From Hahnella lacustris (GTDB taxonomy: Bacteria > Pseudomonadota > Gammaproteobacteria > Burkholderiales > Burkholderiaceae_A), in assembly GCA_965194655.1 (NCBI GenBank), contig OZ239148.1, positions 620,001 to 684,000 on the forward strand: 64,000 nucleotides of DNA, read 5' to 3'. Below the pieces are notes generated by a model, which made no database searches, had not been told where the DNA came from, and saw nothing but the letters and a program-made list of their open reading frames with translations. Positions 1-7,895 of this stretch are shown here, piece by piece. The position numbers and the translations under genes are program-made. The stretch's first letter is position 1. Each line of letters starts with the position of its first letter.

Positions 1-1
1 A

Positions 2-310
2 GAGGCCTATCAGCCTGAAGGACCCTTCGATCTTGTCTTGTTCCCGTATTCGTTGTCGATGATGCCGCAGCCGGACTTGGCCATTCAAAATGCCAGTCGC
101 TGGCTGAGCCCCAACGGCCAATTGGCGGTGGTGGATTTTGGTGACCTCTCCGGCTGGCCTTGGGTCTTGCGGCGACCTGTCATGCGATTCCTGAATCGGT
201 TCGAGGTCTTTCCTCGGCCTGAGCTCTTTGCGCCGGGGGCCAACGGACTTCGCGTGGACGCAGACTGGAGATTGGGGCGCTACTGTGTGGATGCTCGGCT
301 GCGTCGCTGA
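2..310 (+). CDS. SAM-dependent methyltransferase, C-terminal part (BtaB-like), cut by the window edge
   Basis: Only the last 102 codons are present; the reading frame is open from the first bases, so the gene starts upstream. The visible part has the post-motif strands of a class I SAM methyltransferase: FDLVLFPYSLSMMP, then a helix, then SPNGQLAVVDFGD, then a segment ending EVFPRPELF. The YSLSM-P and VVDFGD pieces resemble BtaB, the N-methyltransferase that finishes the betaine lipid DGTS on the cytosolic side of the membrane; this is from memory of the family. A BtaA partner would be expected just upstream, outside the window. It could equally be another phospholipid or quinone methyltransferase. 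It converges on the minus-strand ackA with about 20 bp between them. Confidence 0.65.
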   Translation, partial: EAYQPEGPFDLVLFPYSLSMMPQPDLAIQNASRWLSPNGQLAVVDFGDLSGWPWVLRRPVMRFLNRFEVFPRPELFAPGANGLRVDADWRLGRYCVDARLRR

Positions 311-331
311 GGCGCTGGTGTGCCAAGCCCG

Positions 332-1501
332 TTAGAGGTCAGCGATGACTCTTGCTGCTCTGGCGATGACCCATTCTTCTTGAGTGGGAATCACCATGAC
401 GGTCGTCCTCGATAGCTCAGTCGAAATCACCTGCGCATGGACCTGATTGAGGTGATGGTCGACCTCGATTCCCATCCAGCCCATTCGCTCACACACTCGG
501 GCTCGAACCAAGCTCGAGTGCTCGCCGATGCCGCCACAAAAGATGAGTGCGTCGATACCTCCCATGGCAGCAGCCATGGCACCCACTTCTCGTTGGACCC
601 GGAACACAAAGTAGTCAATGGCCCGTTGCGCCTCAGGCGTATCAGAGGCTTCGAGGCTGCGCATGTCATTGGAGAGGCCACCCGACAGACCGAGGAGGCC
701 CGATTCGCTGTAGAGCGTGTGACGAATCTGCTCCGAAGTGAGCCCCTCTTGATCCAGCATGAAAAGAAGGACACCGGGATCAATCTGCCCGCATCGGGTT
801 CCCATCGGCAGACCATCTAAGGCGGAAAATCCCATGGTGGAGGCGACCGATCGACCATTGGAGATGCCGCACATGGAGGCGCCATTTCCGAGGTGAGCCA
901 CGACGACCCGACCCTCTGCGAGACGAGGTGCAATCTGACGTAAATGTCCGCTGACATAGTCATAACTCAGACCGTGAAAGCCGTATCGACGCACACCCTT
1001 CTCGAAGTAGCGATAGGGAAGGGCAAAACTGTCATTGACGAAGGGGTGGCCCCGGTGAAAGGCGGTGTCGAAGCACGCCACCTGAGGGACCTCACCGAAT
1101 GTCGCCATAGCGGTCCGAATGCCCGCAAGGTTGTGCGGTTGGTGAAGAGGGGCAAAAGGCTCCAGCGTAGCTAAGTACTCCATGACCTCTGGCGTGATGC
1201 GCTTGGGCTCGGTAAAGCGGTCTCCACCATGGACCACTCGATGCCCGATGGCAGCCAGAGTTAATTGAGGAAAAGCCAAGCTCAGTCCCTCAAGAATGGC
1301 CTTGAGGGCATCCCCGTGTGAGCGGATCTGGGTGGAGGGAATCTCGATTGCGGAGCCATCCGATCTGCGAAGCTGGAGGCTGCCTTGAGGGCCGATGCGA
1401 TCCGCCTGGCCCGTGAGTAAGGGGGTCTCGCCCTCCGTCCCAAAGAGAGCAACCTTCAGGGAGGAGGAACCTGCATTGAGCGTGAGGACCGCCTTGGTCA
1501 T
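332..1501 (-). CDS. ackA: Acetate kinase
   Basis: Acetate kinase interconverts acetyl phosphate plus ADP with acetate plus ATP in the cytosol. The 389-residue protein has the usual family length. It starts with the phosphate-binding segment LNAGSSSLKVAL and carries RRYGFHG, HLGNGASM, MGTRCGQIDPG and FCGGIGEHS, all conserved in the acetokinase/sugar kinase/Hsc70 fold, and CFDTAFHRGHP holding the catalytic Asp. It is the second gene of a minus-strand pair with fabI; its ATG overlaps the fabI stop by four bases (ATGA), so translation is probably coupled. No phosphotransacetylase gene is seen here, so its usual partner must lie elsewhere. Confidence 0.96.
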   Translation of the reverse strand: MTKAVLTLNAGSSSLKVALFGTEGETPLLTGQADRIGPQGSLQLRRSDGSAIEIPSTQIRSHGDALKAILEGLSLAFPQLTLAAIGHRVVHGGDRFTEPKRITPEVMEYLATLEPFAPLHQPHNLAGIRTAMATFGEVPQVACFDTAFHRGHPFVNDSFALPYRYFEKGVRRYGFHGLSYDYVSGHLRQIAPRLAEGRVVVAHLGNGASMCGISNGRSVASTMGFSALDGLPMGTRCGQIDPGVLLFMLDQEGLTSEQIRHTLYSESGLLGLSGGLSNDMRSLEASDTPEAQRAIDYFVFRVQREVGAMAAAMGGIDALIFCGGIGEHSSLVRARVCERMGWMGIEVDHHLNQVHAQVISTELSRTTVMVIPTQEEWVIARAARVIADL

Positions 1502-2313
1502 GCGATGTTGTGCAGCCCCGCGTCCACGTAAATCGTGTCGCCGGTCATACCCGATGCGGCCGGACCGACGAGGAAGGACACCACTCGGCCCACTTCTGCA
1601 ATGTCGACGAGTCGGTGCTCTGGCGTGCGGTCGACCGCCATCTGGACCAGTTCGTCGAAATGGTCAATCCCGCTTGCCGCTCGGGTCTTGAGCGGGCCAG
1701 GTGAAACGGCGTAGACCCGAATGCCCGCCGGTCCGAGCTCGTTGGCCATATAGCGCACGGTCGATTCGAGGGCGGCCTTGACTGGGCCCATCAGGTTGTA
1801 ATTGTGAACCACCTTGTCTGCGCCGTAGTAGCTCATGGTCACCAGGGCACCGCCCCTTCGAAGCAGCTTCTCGGCGTGGTGGGCGACCTCGATGAATGAA
1901 TGGCAGGAGACCTGCATGGCCAGCAGGAACCCGTCACGAGAGCAGTCCACGATCCGACCGTGGAGATCGTCCTTTGGCGCAAATGCGATGGAGTGAATGA
2001 CGAAGTCGAGCCCACCCCATGTCTCGCGGATCGCTTCAAATACGGTGGCAATGGCGCCCGGCTGGGTGACATCGAGTGGCAGGAGTAGATCGGCTTGCAG
2101 CTGATCCGCCAGAGGATCCACGTAGGGCTTGGCTTTGTCGTTCAAATAAGTCAGTGCGATCTCCGCCCCAAAGCCGCGAAGCTTTGCAGCACAGCCAAAC
2201 GCAATGCTGTGCGCATTGGCCACACCGATGATCAGCCCTTTCTTGCCTTTGAGCATGTCGCCAATTCGGCTGTCTTCATCCCAGACTTTGGGTAGGGGGT
2301 CGTGTTCGCTCAT
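1498..2313 (-). CDS. fabI: Enoyl-[acyl-carrier-protein] reductase (NADH)
   Basis: FabI reduces trans-2-enoyl-ACP in the last step of each cycle of type II fatty-acid synthesis. It is a short-chain dehydrogenase with the FabI-specific nucleotide motif GVANAHSIAFG (residues 30-40) in place of the normal SDR glycine motif, and the catalytic Tyr172-x6-Lys179 in YNLMGPVK, with SYYG just before. At 271 residues it is about 10 longer than the E. coli enzyme because of a charged N-terminal extension of about 20 residues. The ATG at 2313 is used because no closer start leaves the Rossmann strand intact. It is the first gene of the fabI-ackA pair. Confidence 0.95.
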   Translation of the reverse strand: MSEHDPLPKVWDEDSRIGDMLKGKKGLIIGVANAHSIAFGCAAKLRGFGAEIALTYLNDKAKPYVDPLADQLQADLLLPLDVTQPGAIATVFEAIRETWGGLDFVIHSIAFAPKDDLHGRIVDCSRDGFLLAMQVSCHSFIEVAHHAEKLLRRGGALVTMSYYGADKVVHNYNLMGPVKAALESTVRYMANELGPAGIRVYAVSPGPLKTRAASGIDHFDELVQMAVDRTPEHRLVDIAEVGRVVSFLVGPAASGMTGDTIYVDAGLHNIA

Positions 2314-2461
2314 GCTGGGCCTCGTTTTGGGGTGGCGTGTTCAAGTGGGTCAATGGGGGGTAATGGCTTCCCCGCCCATATTGAAGGGTCTACACGTGAC
2401 AGATCAGTGAAAACCCGAATATTTCGGTCGAAATGTCAGGATTGCTTGCGCTGCGTCAAAC

Positions 2462-2881
2462 CTACCACTGTCCTACATTCGGCATGCTCGCCCAGGGTTC
2501 GGCAGGAGCGAGGGCTTCTCCCCGCTGCAGGAGCTCAATGGAGATGTGGTCTGGTGATCGCACGAAGGCCATCCGACCGTCTCGAGGGGGACGGTTGATG
2601 GTGACACCATGGTTCATCAGCCTATGGCAGGTCGCGTAGATGTCATCGACCGCGTAGGCAAGGTGTCCAAAGTTGCGCCCGCCTGTGTAGACCTCAGGAT
2701 CCCAGTTGTAGGTCAGCTCCACCTGGGCCTCGGAATCACCGGGAGCGGCCAAGAATGCCAACGTAAAGCGCCCGGCTGGAACGTCTTTCTGTCGAAGGAG
2801 CTCGAGTCCCAGGGCTTCCGTATAAAAGCGGATCGACGCATCCAAGTCAGTCACGCGAACCATGGTGTGGAGATATTTCAT
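2462..2881 (-). CDS. gloA: Lactoylglutathione lyase (glyoxalase I)
   Basis: Glyoxalase I converts the methylglyoxal-glutathione hemithioacetal to S-lactoylglutathione. The protein (139 residues) begins YLHTMVRVTDLDASIRFYTE, giving the metal-ligand His5, and has the second VOC repeat GHLAYAVDDIYATC with its His and the final metal-ligand Glu in SIELLQ. Length and motifs fit the small Ni-type bacterial enzyme. It is transcribed away from the glycine riboswitch operon and stands alone, 148 bp upstream of fabI in the same direction. Confidence 0.95.
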   Translation of the reverse strand: MKYLHTMVRVTDLDASIRFYTEALGLELLRQKDVPAGRFTLAFLAAPGDSEAQVELTYNWDPEVYTGGRNFGHLAYAVDDIYATCHRLMNHGVTINRPPRDGRMAFVRSPDHISIELLQRGEALAPAEPWASMPNVGQW

Positions 2882-2931
2882 GAGCCTGAAATCCCAAATG
2901 ATTGAAGTAACGAATGCATTTTAGGGGCTCC

Positions 2932-2960
2932 TTGACTTCGAGTGTCGGCTCTTGAACACT
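2932..2960 (+). promoter_or_regulatory. Possible sigma-70 promoter of the gcv operon
   Basis: TTGACT (2932-2937) followed after 17 bases by AACACT (2955-2960). The -35 box is one base from consensus; the -10 box is poor (3 of 6). It would start transcription around 2967, just ahead of the first riboswitch aptamer, and position is the main argument for it. Confidence 0.3.
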
Positions 2961-2974
2961 TGCAACTGCGCAGA

Positions 2975-3128
2975 GGTGCTCTTGGGAGAGAACGGGCTGA
3001 TGTCCGTCGCCGAAGGTGTAGATCCCCAAAAACTCTCAGGCAAAAGGACCAACAGCACCGCGCACTCTGGAGAGTGGCCGCTCAGAGCGGCCCGCCGAAG
3101 GACAATCTCTCAGGCGCCAAGGACAGAG
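2975..3128 (+). ncRNA. Tandem (two-aptamer) glycine riboswitch
   Basis: Two successive glycine aptamers lie in the leader of gcvH. Aptamer I has its closing helix GGTGCT (2975-2980) paired with AGCACC (3054-3059), a GGAGAG (2985-2990), GCCGAAGG (3009-3016), CTCTCAGGCAAAAGGAC (3033-3049). Aptamer II has CTCTG (3065-3069) paired with CAGAG (3124-3128), GGAGAG (3069-3074), CGCCGAAGGA and TCTCTCAGGCGCCAAGGAC. These are the conserved core strings of the glycine riboswitch. In this family glycine binding turns expression on, here of the glycine cleavage system. The ribosome site and start of gcvH lie 45 bases downstream, leaving room for an expression platform acting on translation initiation. Confidence 0.95.
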
Positions 3129-3173
3129 GGGGGCATGCGATGGGCACCATCGTGTCAACCTCTGGAGGCTGTT

Positions 3174-3560
3174 GTGCAATTTCCCCAAGACCTGCGTTAC
3201 ACCGAAAGCCATGAGTGGGCCAAGCTCGATTCTGGTGAGATCACTGTAGGTATCACCGAGCTCGCACAAGATTCTCTGGGCGAGCTGGTCTATGTCGAGC
3301 TACCAACCATGGGGCGCATCGTCTCTGCCGGAGAGGCCTGTGCCGTTGTGGAGTCCACCAAGGCTGCATCGGATGTCTATGCCCCCATCGCTGGGGAGGT
3401 GGTGGCGGTGAATGACGCACTCAGCTCAGAGCCCCAGCTGGTGAATGAGGCCCCCTATGCAGGTGGCTGGCTCTTCAAAATCCGCCCCTCCCAGCCCGAT
3501 CCACTCTCCGCACTTCTCTCAGTTGAGGCCTATACGGCTGGTCCTGGCAAGGGGGCCTGA
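3174..3560 (+). CDS. gcvH: Glycine cleavage system H protein
   Basis: GcvH is the lipoyl shuttle that carries the aminomethyl group from the P to the T protein. The lipoylated lysine is Lys63 in ESTKAASD, and the fold is marked by the ESHEWAK start and YAPIAGEVV. I chose the GTG at 3174, which gives 128 residues (the usual size) beginning MQFPQDLRYT and has GGAGG five bases upstream. The same frame is open far upstream, but there it reads through the riboswitch aptamers, so earlier starts are rejected. An ATG at 3135 is the only serious alternative. Confidence 0.95.
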   Translation: MQFPQDLRYTESHEWAKLDSGEITVGITELAQDSLGELVYVELPTMGRIVSAGEACAVVESTKAASDVYAPIAGEVVAVNDALSSEPQLVNEAPYAGGWLFKIRPSQPDPLSALLSVEAYTAGPGKGA

Positions 3561-3563
3561 GCG

Positions 3564-6449
3564 ATGCAAGCCCACGAGCCTGTCGACTCCTTTGAAGGCC
3601 TGCTCGACGCAGAGGCCTTTCATTCACGCCACATTGGCCCCTCTCATGCCGAACAGCAGGCGATGCTGGCCGCCTTGGGTGTGTCCTCTGTTGAAGACCT
3701 TGTTCACGCGACCGTTCCGGCGGCCATCCTCTCCCCCGAGCCGCTTGCGCTGCCGCAGCCAGCGACCGAAGTCGAAGCTCTGTCCGCACTGCGAGCCATC
3801 GCAGAGCAGAATCAGGTCTGGCGCAGCTACATCGGCGCAGGGTATTACGGCACCCACACCCCAGAGCCCATCAAGCGAAATCTTCTCGAAAACCCGGGCT
3901 GGTATACCGCCTACACGCCTTATCAGGCTGAGGTGGCCCAGGGCCGACTGGAGGCCCTGATGAACTTCCAGCAGGTGGTGGTCGATCTGACCGGGCTGCC
4001 GACTGCGAATGCTTCCCTCCTCGATGAGGCGACTGCTGCTGCTGAGGCCATGGGCATGTTCCTGCGGGCTAACAAACGACCGGAGGCTCGACGTTATCTG
4101 GTCGATGCCCTGGTGCACCCACAGGTGATGGCCGTGATCAAGAGTCGCGCAGCCTGGTTGGACGTTGAGGTGCTGGTCTGTGACTGCCTGGATCCCTCGG
4201 TTCTGGCTGCCGAGCTTCCCACGGCCTTTGGGGTGCATGTTCAATCCCCCAACACCCAAGGCCGGGTGCTCTCATTGGAGACAGTCTCAGAACAGGTCCA
4301 TGCTGCAGGTGCACGCCTTGCGGTTGGATGCGACCTGCTCGCGCTGATGTTGCTGAAGTCCCCTGGCGCCATGGGCGCGGATGCGGCACTGGGCAATGCT
4401 CAGCGTTTTGGGGTTCCCATGGGTTTTGGCGGTCCCCACGCGGCCTTTCTTGCAGTGAAGACCGATTTGGTTCGCTCGATGCCTGGCCGCATCATCGGTG
4501 TCTCTGTGGATGCTGCGGGACAGCCTGCTTATCGCATGTCCTTACAGACGCGTGAGCAGCATATTCGCCGAGACAAGGCCACCAGCAACATCTGCACGGC
4601 ACAGGCTCTCTTGGCCAATATGGCGAGCTTTTATGCGGTTTACCACGGGCCGCAGGGCCTTGCGCGCATTGCTCAGCGCGTGAACCTGTTTACCCGCATC
4701 CTCGCCCAAGCGTCGGGCCTCAAGCCTGTGCACACTCAGTTCTTCGACACGGTCTGGTTTGAGCTGGGAGAGCAACAGAGCCTGGTGCTCTCGCGCGCCG
4801 CTGCTCACCGTATCAATCTGAGGGTCTCCGGCACGGCTGTTGGGGTGGCCCTAGATGAGACCGTGACCTTGTCGGATCTGGCAGACCTCATTGAGGTCCT
4901 GAGTGGTCGCACCGTAAAGGCGCAGGATCTTCGGCACATGCCGATGAGCTCGGTTTCCGAATCGCTCTCGGCGAATGTCTTGCGCCAAGACGCCGTGCTC
5001 ACTCACCCTGTGTTTCACCGCTACCAGAGCGAGACTGAGTTTGTTCGCTACCTCAAGCGTCTTGAGAATAAAGACATTTCCTTGGTCCATTCCATGATTC
5101 CGCTGGGCTCTTGCACCATGAAGCTCAATGCGGCGACGGAAATGGCACCAGTGAGCTGGCCTGAGTTTGCGGGTCTTCATCCTTTTGTGCCCGCTGAGCA
5201 GGCGAGGGGCTATGCAAAGATGTTAAAGGACCTGCGTGATTGGCTCTGCGAGATCACGGGTTTTGACGAGGTGAGTTTTCAGCCGAACTCCGGTGCCCAG
5301 GGGGAGTATGCCGGGATGATGGCCATCCGTCAGTACCAGCGTTCCATTGGCCAGGGTCACCGCGATGTCTGTCTCATTCCGTCCTCAGCCCATGGCACCA
5401 ACCCCGCCACAGCCCAGATGATGGGCCTTAAGATTGTGGTGGTCGGCTGCGACGAGCAGGGCAACATCGATCTGACGGACCTGCGTGCCAAGATTGATCA
5501 GCATGCGTCACAGCTCAGTGCACTCATGGTCACCTACCCATCGACGCACGGCGTCTTTGAAGCCTCGATTCAGGAGGTCTGCCGACAGATTCATGCCGCG
5601 GGAGGTCAGGTCTATATGGACGGCGCGAATCTGAATGCACAGGCGGGTCTCACCAAGCCCGGGCAGATTGGCGCGGACGTGTGTCACATGAACCTTCACA
5701 AGACCTTCTGTATTCCGCATGGAGGAGGAGGCCCGGGCATGGGCCCCATTGCCGTGGGCCAGCACCTGGCACCCTTCCTTCCGGTTCATCCTTTTGAGGA
5801 ACCTAACGCGGCCAACAGCGTATCTGCAGCTCCATTTGGCAGCGCGCTCATCACCACCATCTCCTATCTCTACATTCGCATGATGGGCGCCAGCGGCATT
5901 CGAAAGGCCACAGAGACCGCGATTCTCAATGCCAATTACATGGCGCATCGGCTGGCACTGCACTTCCCCATTCTTTACACGGGTCCGTCTGGACGGGTGG
6001 CGCACGAGTGCATTCTGGACTTGCGGGGGCTTAAGGGCGAGTTGGGTATCACTGCCGAGGATGTAGCCAAGCGGCTCATGGACTATGGCTTTCATGCCCC
6101 CACGTTGTCCTTCCCGGTCACCGATACGCTCATGGTCGAGCCCACCGAGTCAGAGGGCAAGGCTGAACTTGATCGTTTCTGTGACGCCATGATCTCGATC
6201 GCTGGAGAGATTGAACAGGTTCGCTCGGGCAACTGGGATCGCACCGATAACCCCCTCAAGCAAGCACCCCACACCGCCACCGAGATCGCAGGTGAATGGA
6301 GTCACCCCTACTCGCGAGAGGTAGCGGTCTACCCCTTGCCGTGGGTCCGAACGGCGAAGTTCTGGCCCTCAGTCAAGCGGATTGACAACGCGGCCGGGGA
6401 CCGCAATCTCGTGTGTACCTGCCCGCCTGTGTCGGACTATGCATCATGA
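3564..6449 (+). CDS. gcvP: Glycine dehydrogenase (decarboxylating), single-chain P protein
   Basis: The pyridoxal-phosphate P protein decarboxylates glycine and loads the aminomethyl group onto lipoyl-GcvH. This is the fused type: an N-terminal half (about residues 20-450; HIGPS, SYIGAGYYGTHTPEPI) and a C-terminal half holding the PLP lysine, Lys713, in HMNLHKTFC, followed by IPHGGGGPGMGPI. The 961-residue length matches other fused proteins. It follows gcvH after three bases and ends in an ATGA overlap with gcvT. Confidence 0.97.
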   Translation: MQAHEPVDSFEGLLDAEAFHSRHIGPSHAEQQAMLAALGVSSVEDLVHATVPAAILSPEPLALPQPATEVEALSALRAIAEQNQVWRSYIGAGYYGTHTPEPIKRNLLENPGWYTAYTPYQAEVAQGRLEALMNFQQVVVDLTGLPTANASLLDEATAAAEAMGMFLRANKRPEARRYLVDALVHPQVMAVIKSRAAWLDVEVLVCDCLDPSVLAAELPTAFGVHVQSPNTQGRVLSLETVSEQVHAAGARLAVGCDLLALMLLKSPGAMGADAALGNAQRFGVPMGFGGPHAAFLAVKTDLVRSMPGRIIGVSVDAAGQPAYRMSLQTREQHIRRDKATSNICTAQALLANMASFYAVYHGPQGLARIAQRVNLFTRILAQASGLKPVHTQFFDTVWFELGEQQSLVLSRAAAHRINLRVSGTAVGVALDETVTLSDLADLIEVLSGRTVKAQDLRHMPMSSVSESLSANVLRQDAVLTHPVFHRYQSETEFVRYLKRLENKDISLVHSMIPLGSCTMKLNAATEMAPVSWPEFAGLHPFVPAEQARGYAKMLKDLRDWLCEITGFDEVSFQPNSGAQGEYAGMMAIRQYQRSIGQGHRDVCLIPSSAHGTNPATAQMMGLKIVVVGCDEQGNIDLTDLRAKIDQHASQLSALMVTYPSTHGVFEASIQEVCRQIHAAGGQVYMDGANLNAQAGLTKPGQIGADVCHMNLHKTFCIPHGGGGPGMGPIAVGQHLAPFLPVHPFEEPNAANSVSAAPFGSALITTISYLYIRMMGASGIRKATETAILNANYMAHRLALHFPILYTGPSGRVAHECILDLRGLKGELGITAEDVAKRLMDYGFHAPTLSFPVTDTLMVEPTESEGKAELDRFCDAMISIAGEIEQVRSGNWDRTDNPLKQAPHTATEIAGEWSHPYSREVAVYPLPWVRTAKFWPSVKRIDNAAGDRNLVCTCPPVSDYAS

Positions 6450-7549
6450 CCAGTCGGCACATTCCGTTGGTTGACCTGCATCGCGAGCTGGGGGCCAAGA
6501 TGGGGCCGTTTGCTGGGTTTGAGATGCCCATTCAGTATCCACTGGGCTTGAAGGGCGAACACCTGCACTGTCGAGCATCCGCCAGCCTCTTCGACGTCTC
6601 TCACATGGGGCAGATCCGCGTCACAGCCGCTTCGCCAGAACTGCTCTGTGAGGGGCTCGAAACCATCCTGCCCGTTGATTTTCAGGGGTGGCCCGAGTGG
6701 CAGCAGCGCTATACCCTGCTGCTCAACGATGAGGGAGGTATTGAGGACGACCTGATGGCAATCTGGCTGGGGTCAGAGGTGCGATTGGTGGTCAATGCTG
6801 GCAATCGAGACGCCGACTTCACACGCATGCAGCGACTCGCGCCAAGCCTTCGATTCGAGTGGGTAGATGCGGCGCTGATTGCGCTTCAAGGACCACGGTC
6901 CGAGGCCATCTTGGGGGCCTTAGACCCCGCAGCGGTGAGCCTCAAGTTTATGGAGGCGGCGGAGCTCTGCCTTCTGGGTGCGTCATGTTTCACCACTCGA
7001 AGCGGATATACGGGCGAGGATGGATACGAAATCTCTATCCCAACCAAAGATGCGGAGCGAGTGGTGCGTGCGCTGATGGCCCATGAGGGTGTCGCTTGGG
7101 CTGGACTGGGTGCCCGCGATACGCTGCGCCTGGAGGCTGGACTGCCGCTGCATGGTTCAGACATGACGCTCAGCATCACGCCGGTCGAGGCGGGGCTGAC
7201 CTTTGGCATTGCAGCCTCAAGGCGCCCCACTGGGCTCAAGGCAGGGGGTTATCCGGGTGCAGGCATGCTTGCTGCTCAGTGGGGGCATCCAACCCGGCGT
7301 TTACTGGCCTTTACCAGTGGGGAGCCAGTGCCCATTCGGGCCCATTCAGTGATTGAACGGGCGGTGGGAGAGGCCGTCGGGGAGGTGACCAGCGGGACTG
7401 TGTCGCCCAGCTTGGGCCATCCCATTCTGATGGCGATGGTGAACACGGAGGCTGCCGAGGACCCCTTGTTTGCCATGGTGAGGGGCAAGCGCTTGGCGCT
7501 GACCCCTGCTCGCCTGCCGTTTGTGCCGAAACGCTACAAACGGTCGTGA
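6446..7549 (+). CDS. gcvT: Glycine cleavage system T protein (aminomethyltransferase)
   Basis: GcvT transfers the methylene group from GcvH to tetrahydrofolate and releases ammonia. The 367-residue protein starts MTSRHIPLVDLHRELG and has FAGFEMPIQYP, the DVSHMGQI motif, TRSGYTGEDGYEI and GLGARDTLRLEAGLPL typical of the family. The ATG at 6446 overlaps the gcvP stop by four bases; an upstream in-frame start at 6413 would lie inside gcvP and adds residues not seen in the family. Gene order H-P-T differs from the T-H-P order common in enterobacteria. Confidence 0.95.
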   Translation: MTSRHIPLVDLHRELGAKMGPFAGFEMPIQYPLGLKGEHLHCRASASLFDVSHMGQIRVTAASPELLCEGLETILPVDFQGWPEWQQRYTLLLNDEGGIEDDLMAIWLGSEVRLVVNAGNRDADFTRMQRLAPSLRFEWVDAALIALQGPRSEAILGALDPAAVSLKFMEAAELCLLGASCFTTRSGYTGEDGYEISIPTKDAERVVRALMAHEGVAWAGLGARDTLRLEAGLPLHGSDMTLSITPVEAGLTFGIAASRRPTGLKAGGYPGAGMLAAQWGHPTRRLLAFTSGEPVPIRAHSVIERAVGEAVGEVTSGTVSPSLGHPILMAMVNTEAAEDPLFAMVRGKRLALTPARLPFVPKRYKRS

Positions 7550-7556
7550 TGGGGCT

Positions 7557-7751
7557 TTACCAGGGCCGTTGCACGGCCTGGGCGACAAGCAGCCCAATCA
7601 CCAGCAGATAGCCCCAGATGAGAAGGGTTTGGTGTTCTTTGGCCTCCTGGCTGAACGCCACTCCCTTGTTCCGCAGAATGACGGGGTGGATGAGCGGCCC
7701 AATGAAGAGCACGGCCAGCAGGACCACAAATAGAAAAGGTAGACCGAACAT
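7557..7751 (-). CDS. Small two-helix membrane protein of unknown function at the end of the puc operon
   Basis: I do not recognise this 64-residue protein. It has two predicted membrane helices, about residues 3-25 (FLFVVLLAVLFIGPLI) and 44-60 (LLIWGYLLVIGLLVAQA), joined by a charged loop RNKGVAFSQEAKEHQ. A histidine between two prolines (LIHPVI) ends the first helix; whether it binds pigment is unknown. It is the last gene of the minus-strand series pucB-pucA-pucC, 39 bp after a 29-residue membrane protein, and converges on gcvT with 7 bp between the stop codons. A longer overlapping frame at 7598-7846 has shadow-like composition. Position suggests an antenna-assembly accessory, which is inference only. 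Confidence 0.6.
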   Translation of the reverse strand: MFGLPFLFVVLLAVLFIGPLIHPVILRNKGVAFSQEAKEHQTLLIWGYLLVIGLLVAQAVQRPW

Positions 7752-7790
7752 AGGTGGCTCGCTTTCGAGGTAAGTAAGCAGTGTTGAGGG

Positions 7791-7880
7791 TTAGCGCTTA
7801 GGAGGACGGTTGTACCAATTCGCCAGTTGAAAAACCAGCACAACAATGAAGAGGATCAGAAGGATGTCTTTGGTGTCCAC
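7791..7880 (-). CDS. 29-residue single-helix membrane protein following pucC
   Basis: A GTG at 7880 opens a 29-codon frame 15 bp after the pucC stop. It has AAGGA seven bases upstream as a plausible ribosome site. The product is one hydrophobic helix, about residues 5-21 (DILLILFIVVLVFQLANW), with a basic tail YNRPPKR. Size and shape are those of a small single-pass membrane subunit. I know no family for it. In Rhodobacter capsulatus the genes after pucC (pucD, pucE) encode small antenna-related proteins, but I see no sequence resemblance that I could claim. Confidence 0.5.
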   Translation of the reverse strand: MDTKDILLILFIVVLVFQLANWYNRPPKR

Positions 7881-7895
7881 GATCAGGTCCTTGGA

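Noticed and set aside
2952..3173. Protein-coding extension of gcvH over the leader
   Set aside because: The bases form two intact glycine-riboswitch aptamers with compensating helices; the translated residues resemble nothing in the H-protein family.
7598..7846. 82-codon minus-strand frame overlapping the two small puc-tail genes
   Set aside because: It is in a different frame from both, rich in Ser, Cys and Trp, and lacks the clean membrane-helix pattern of the 64-residue frame.
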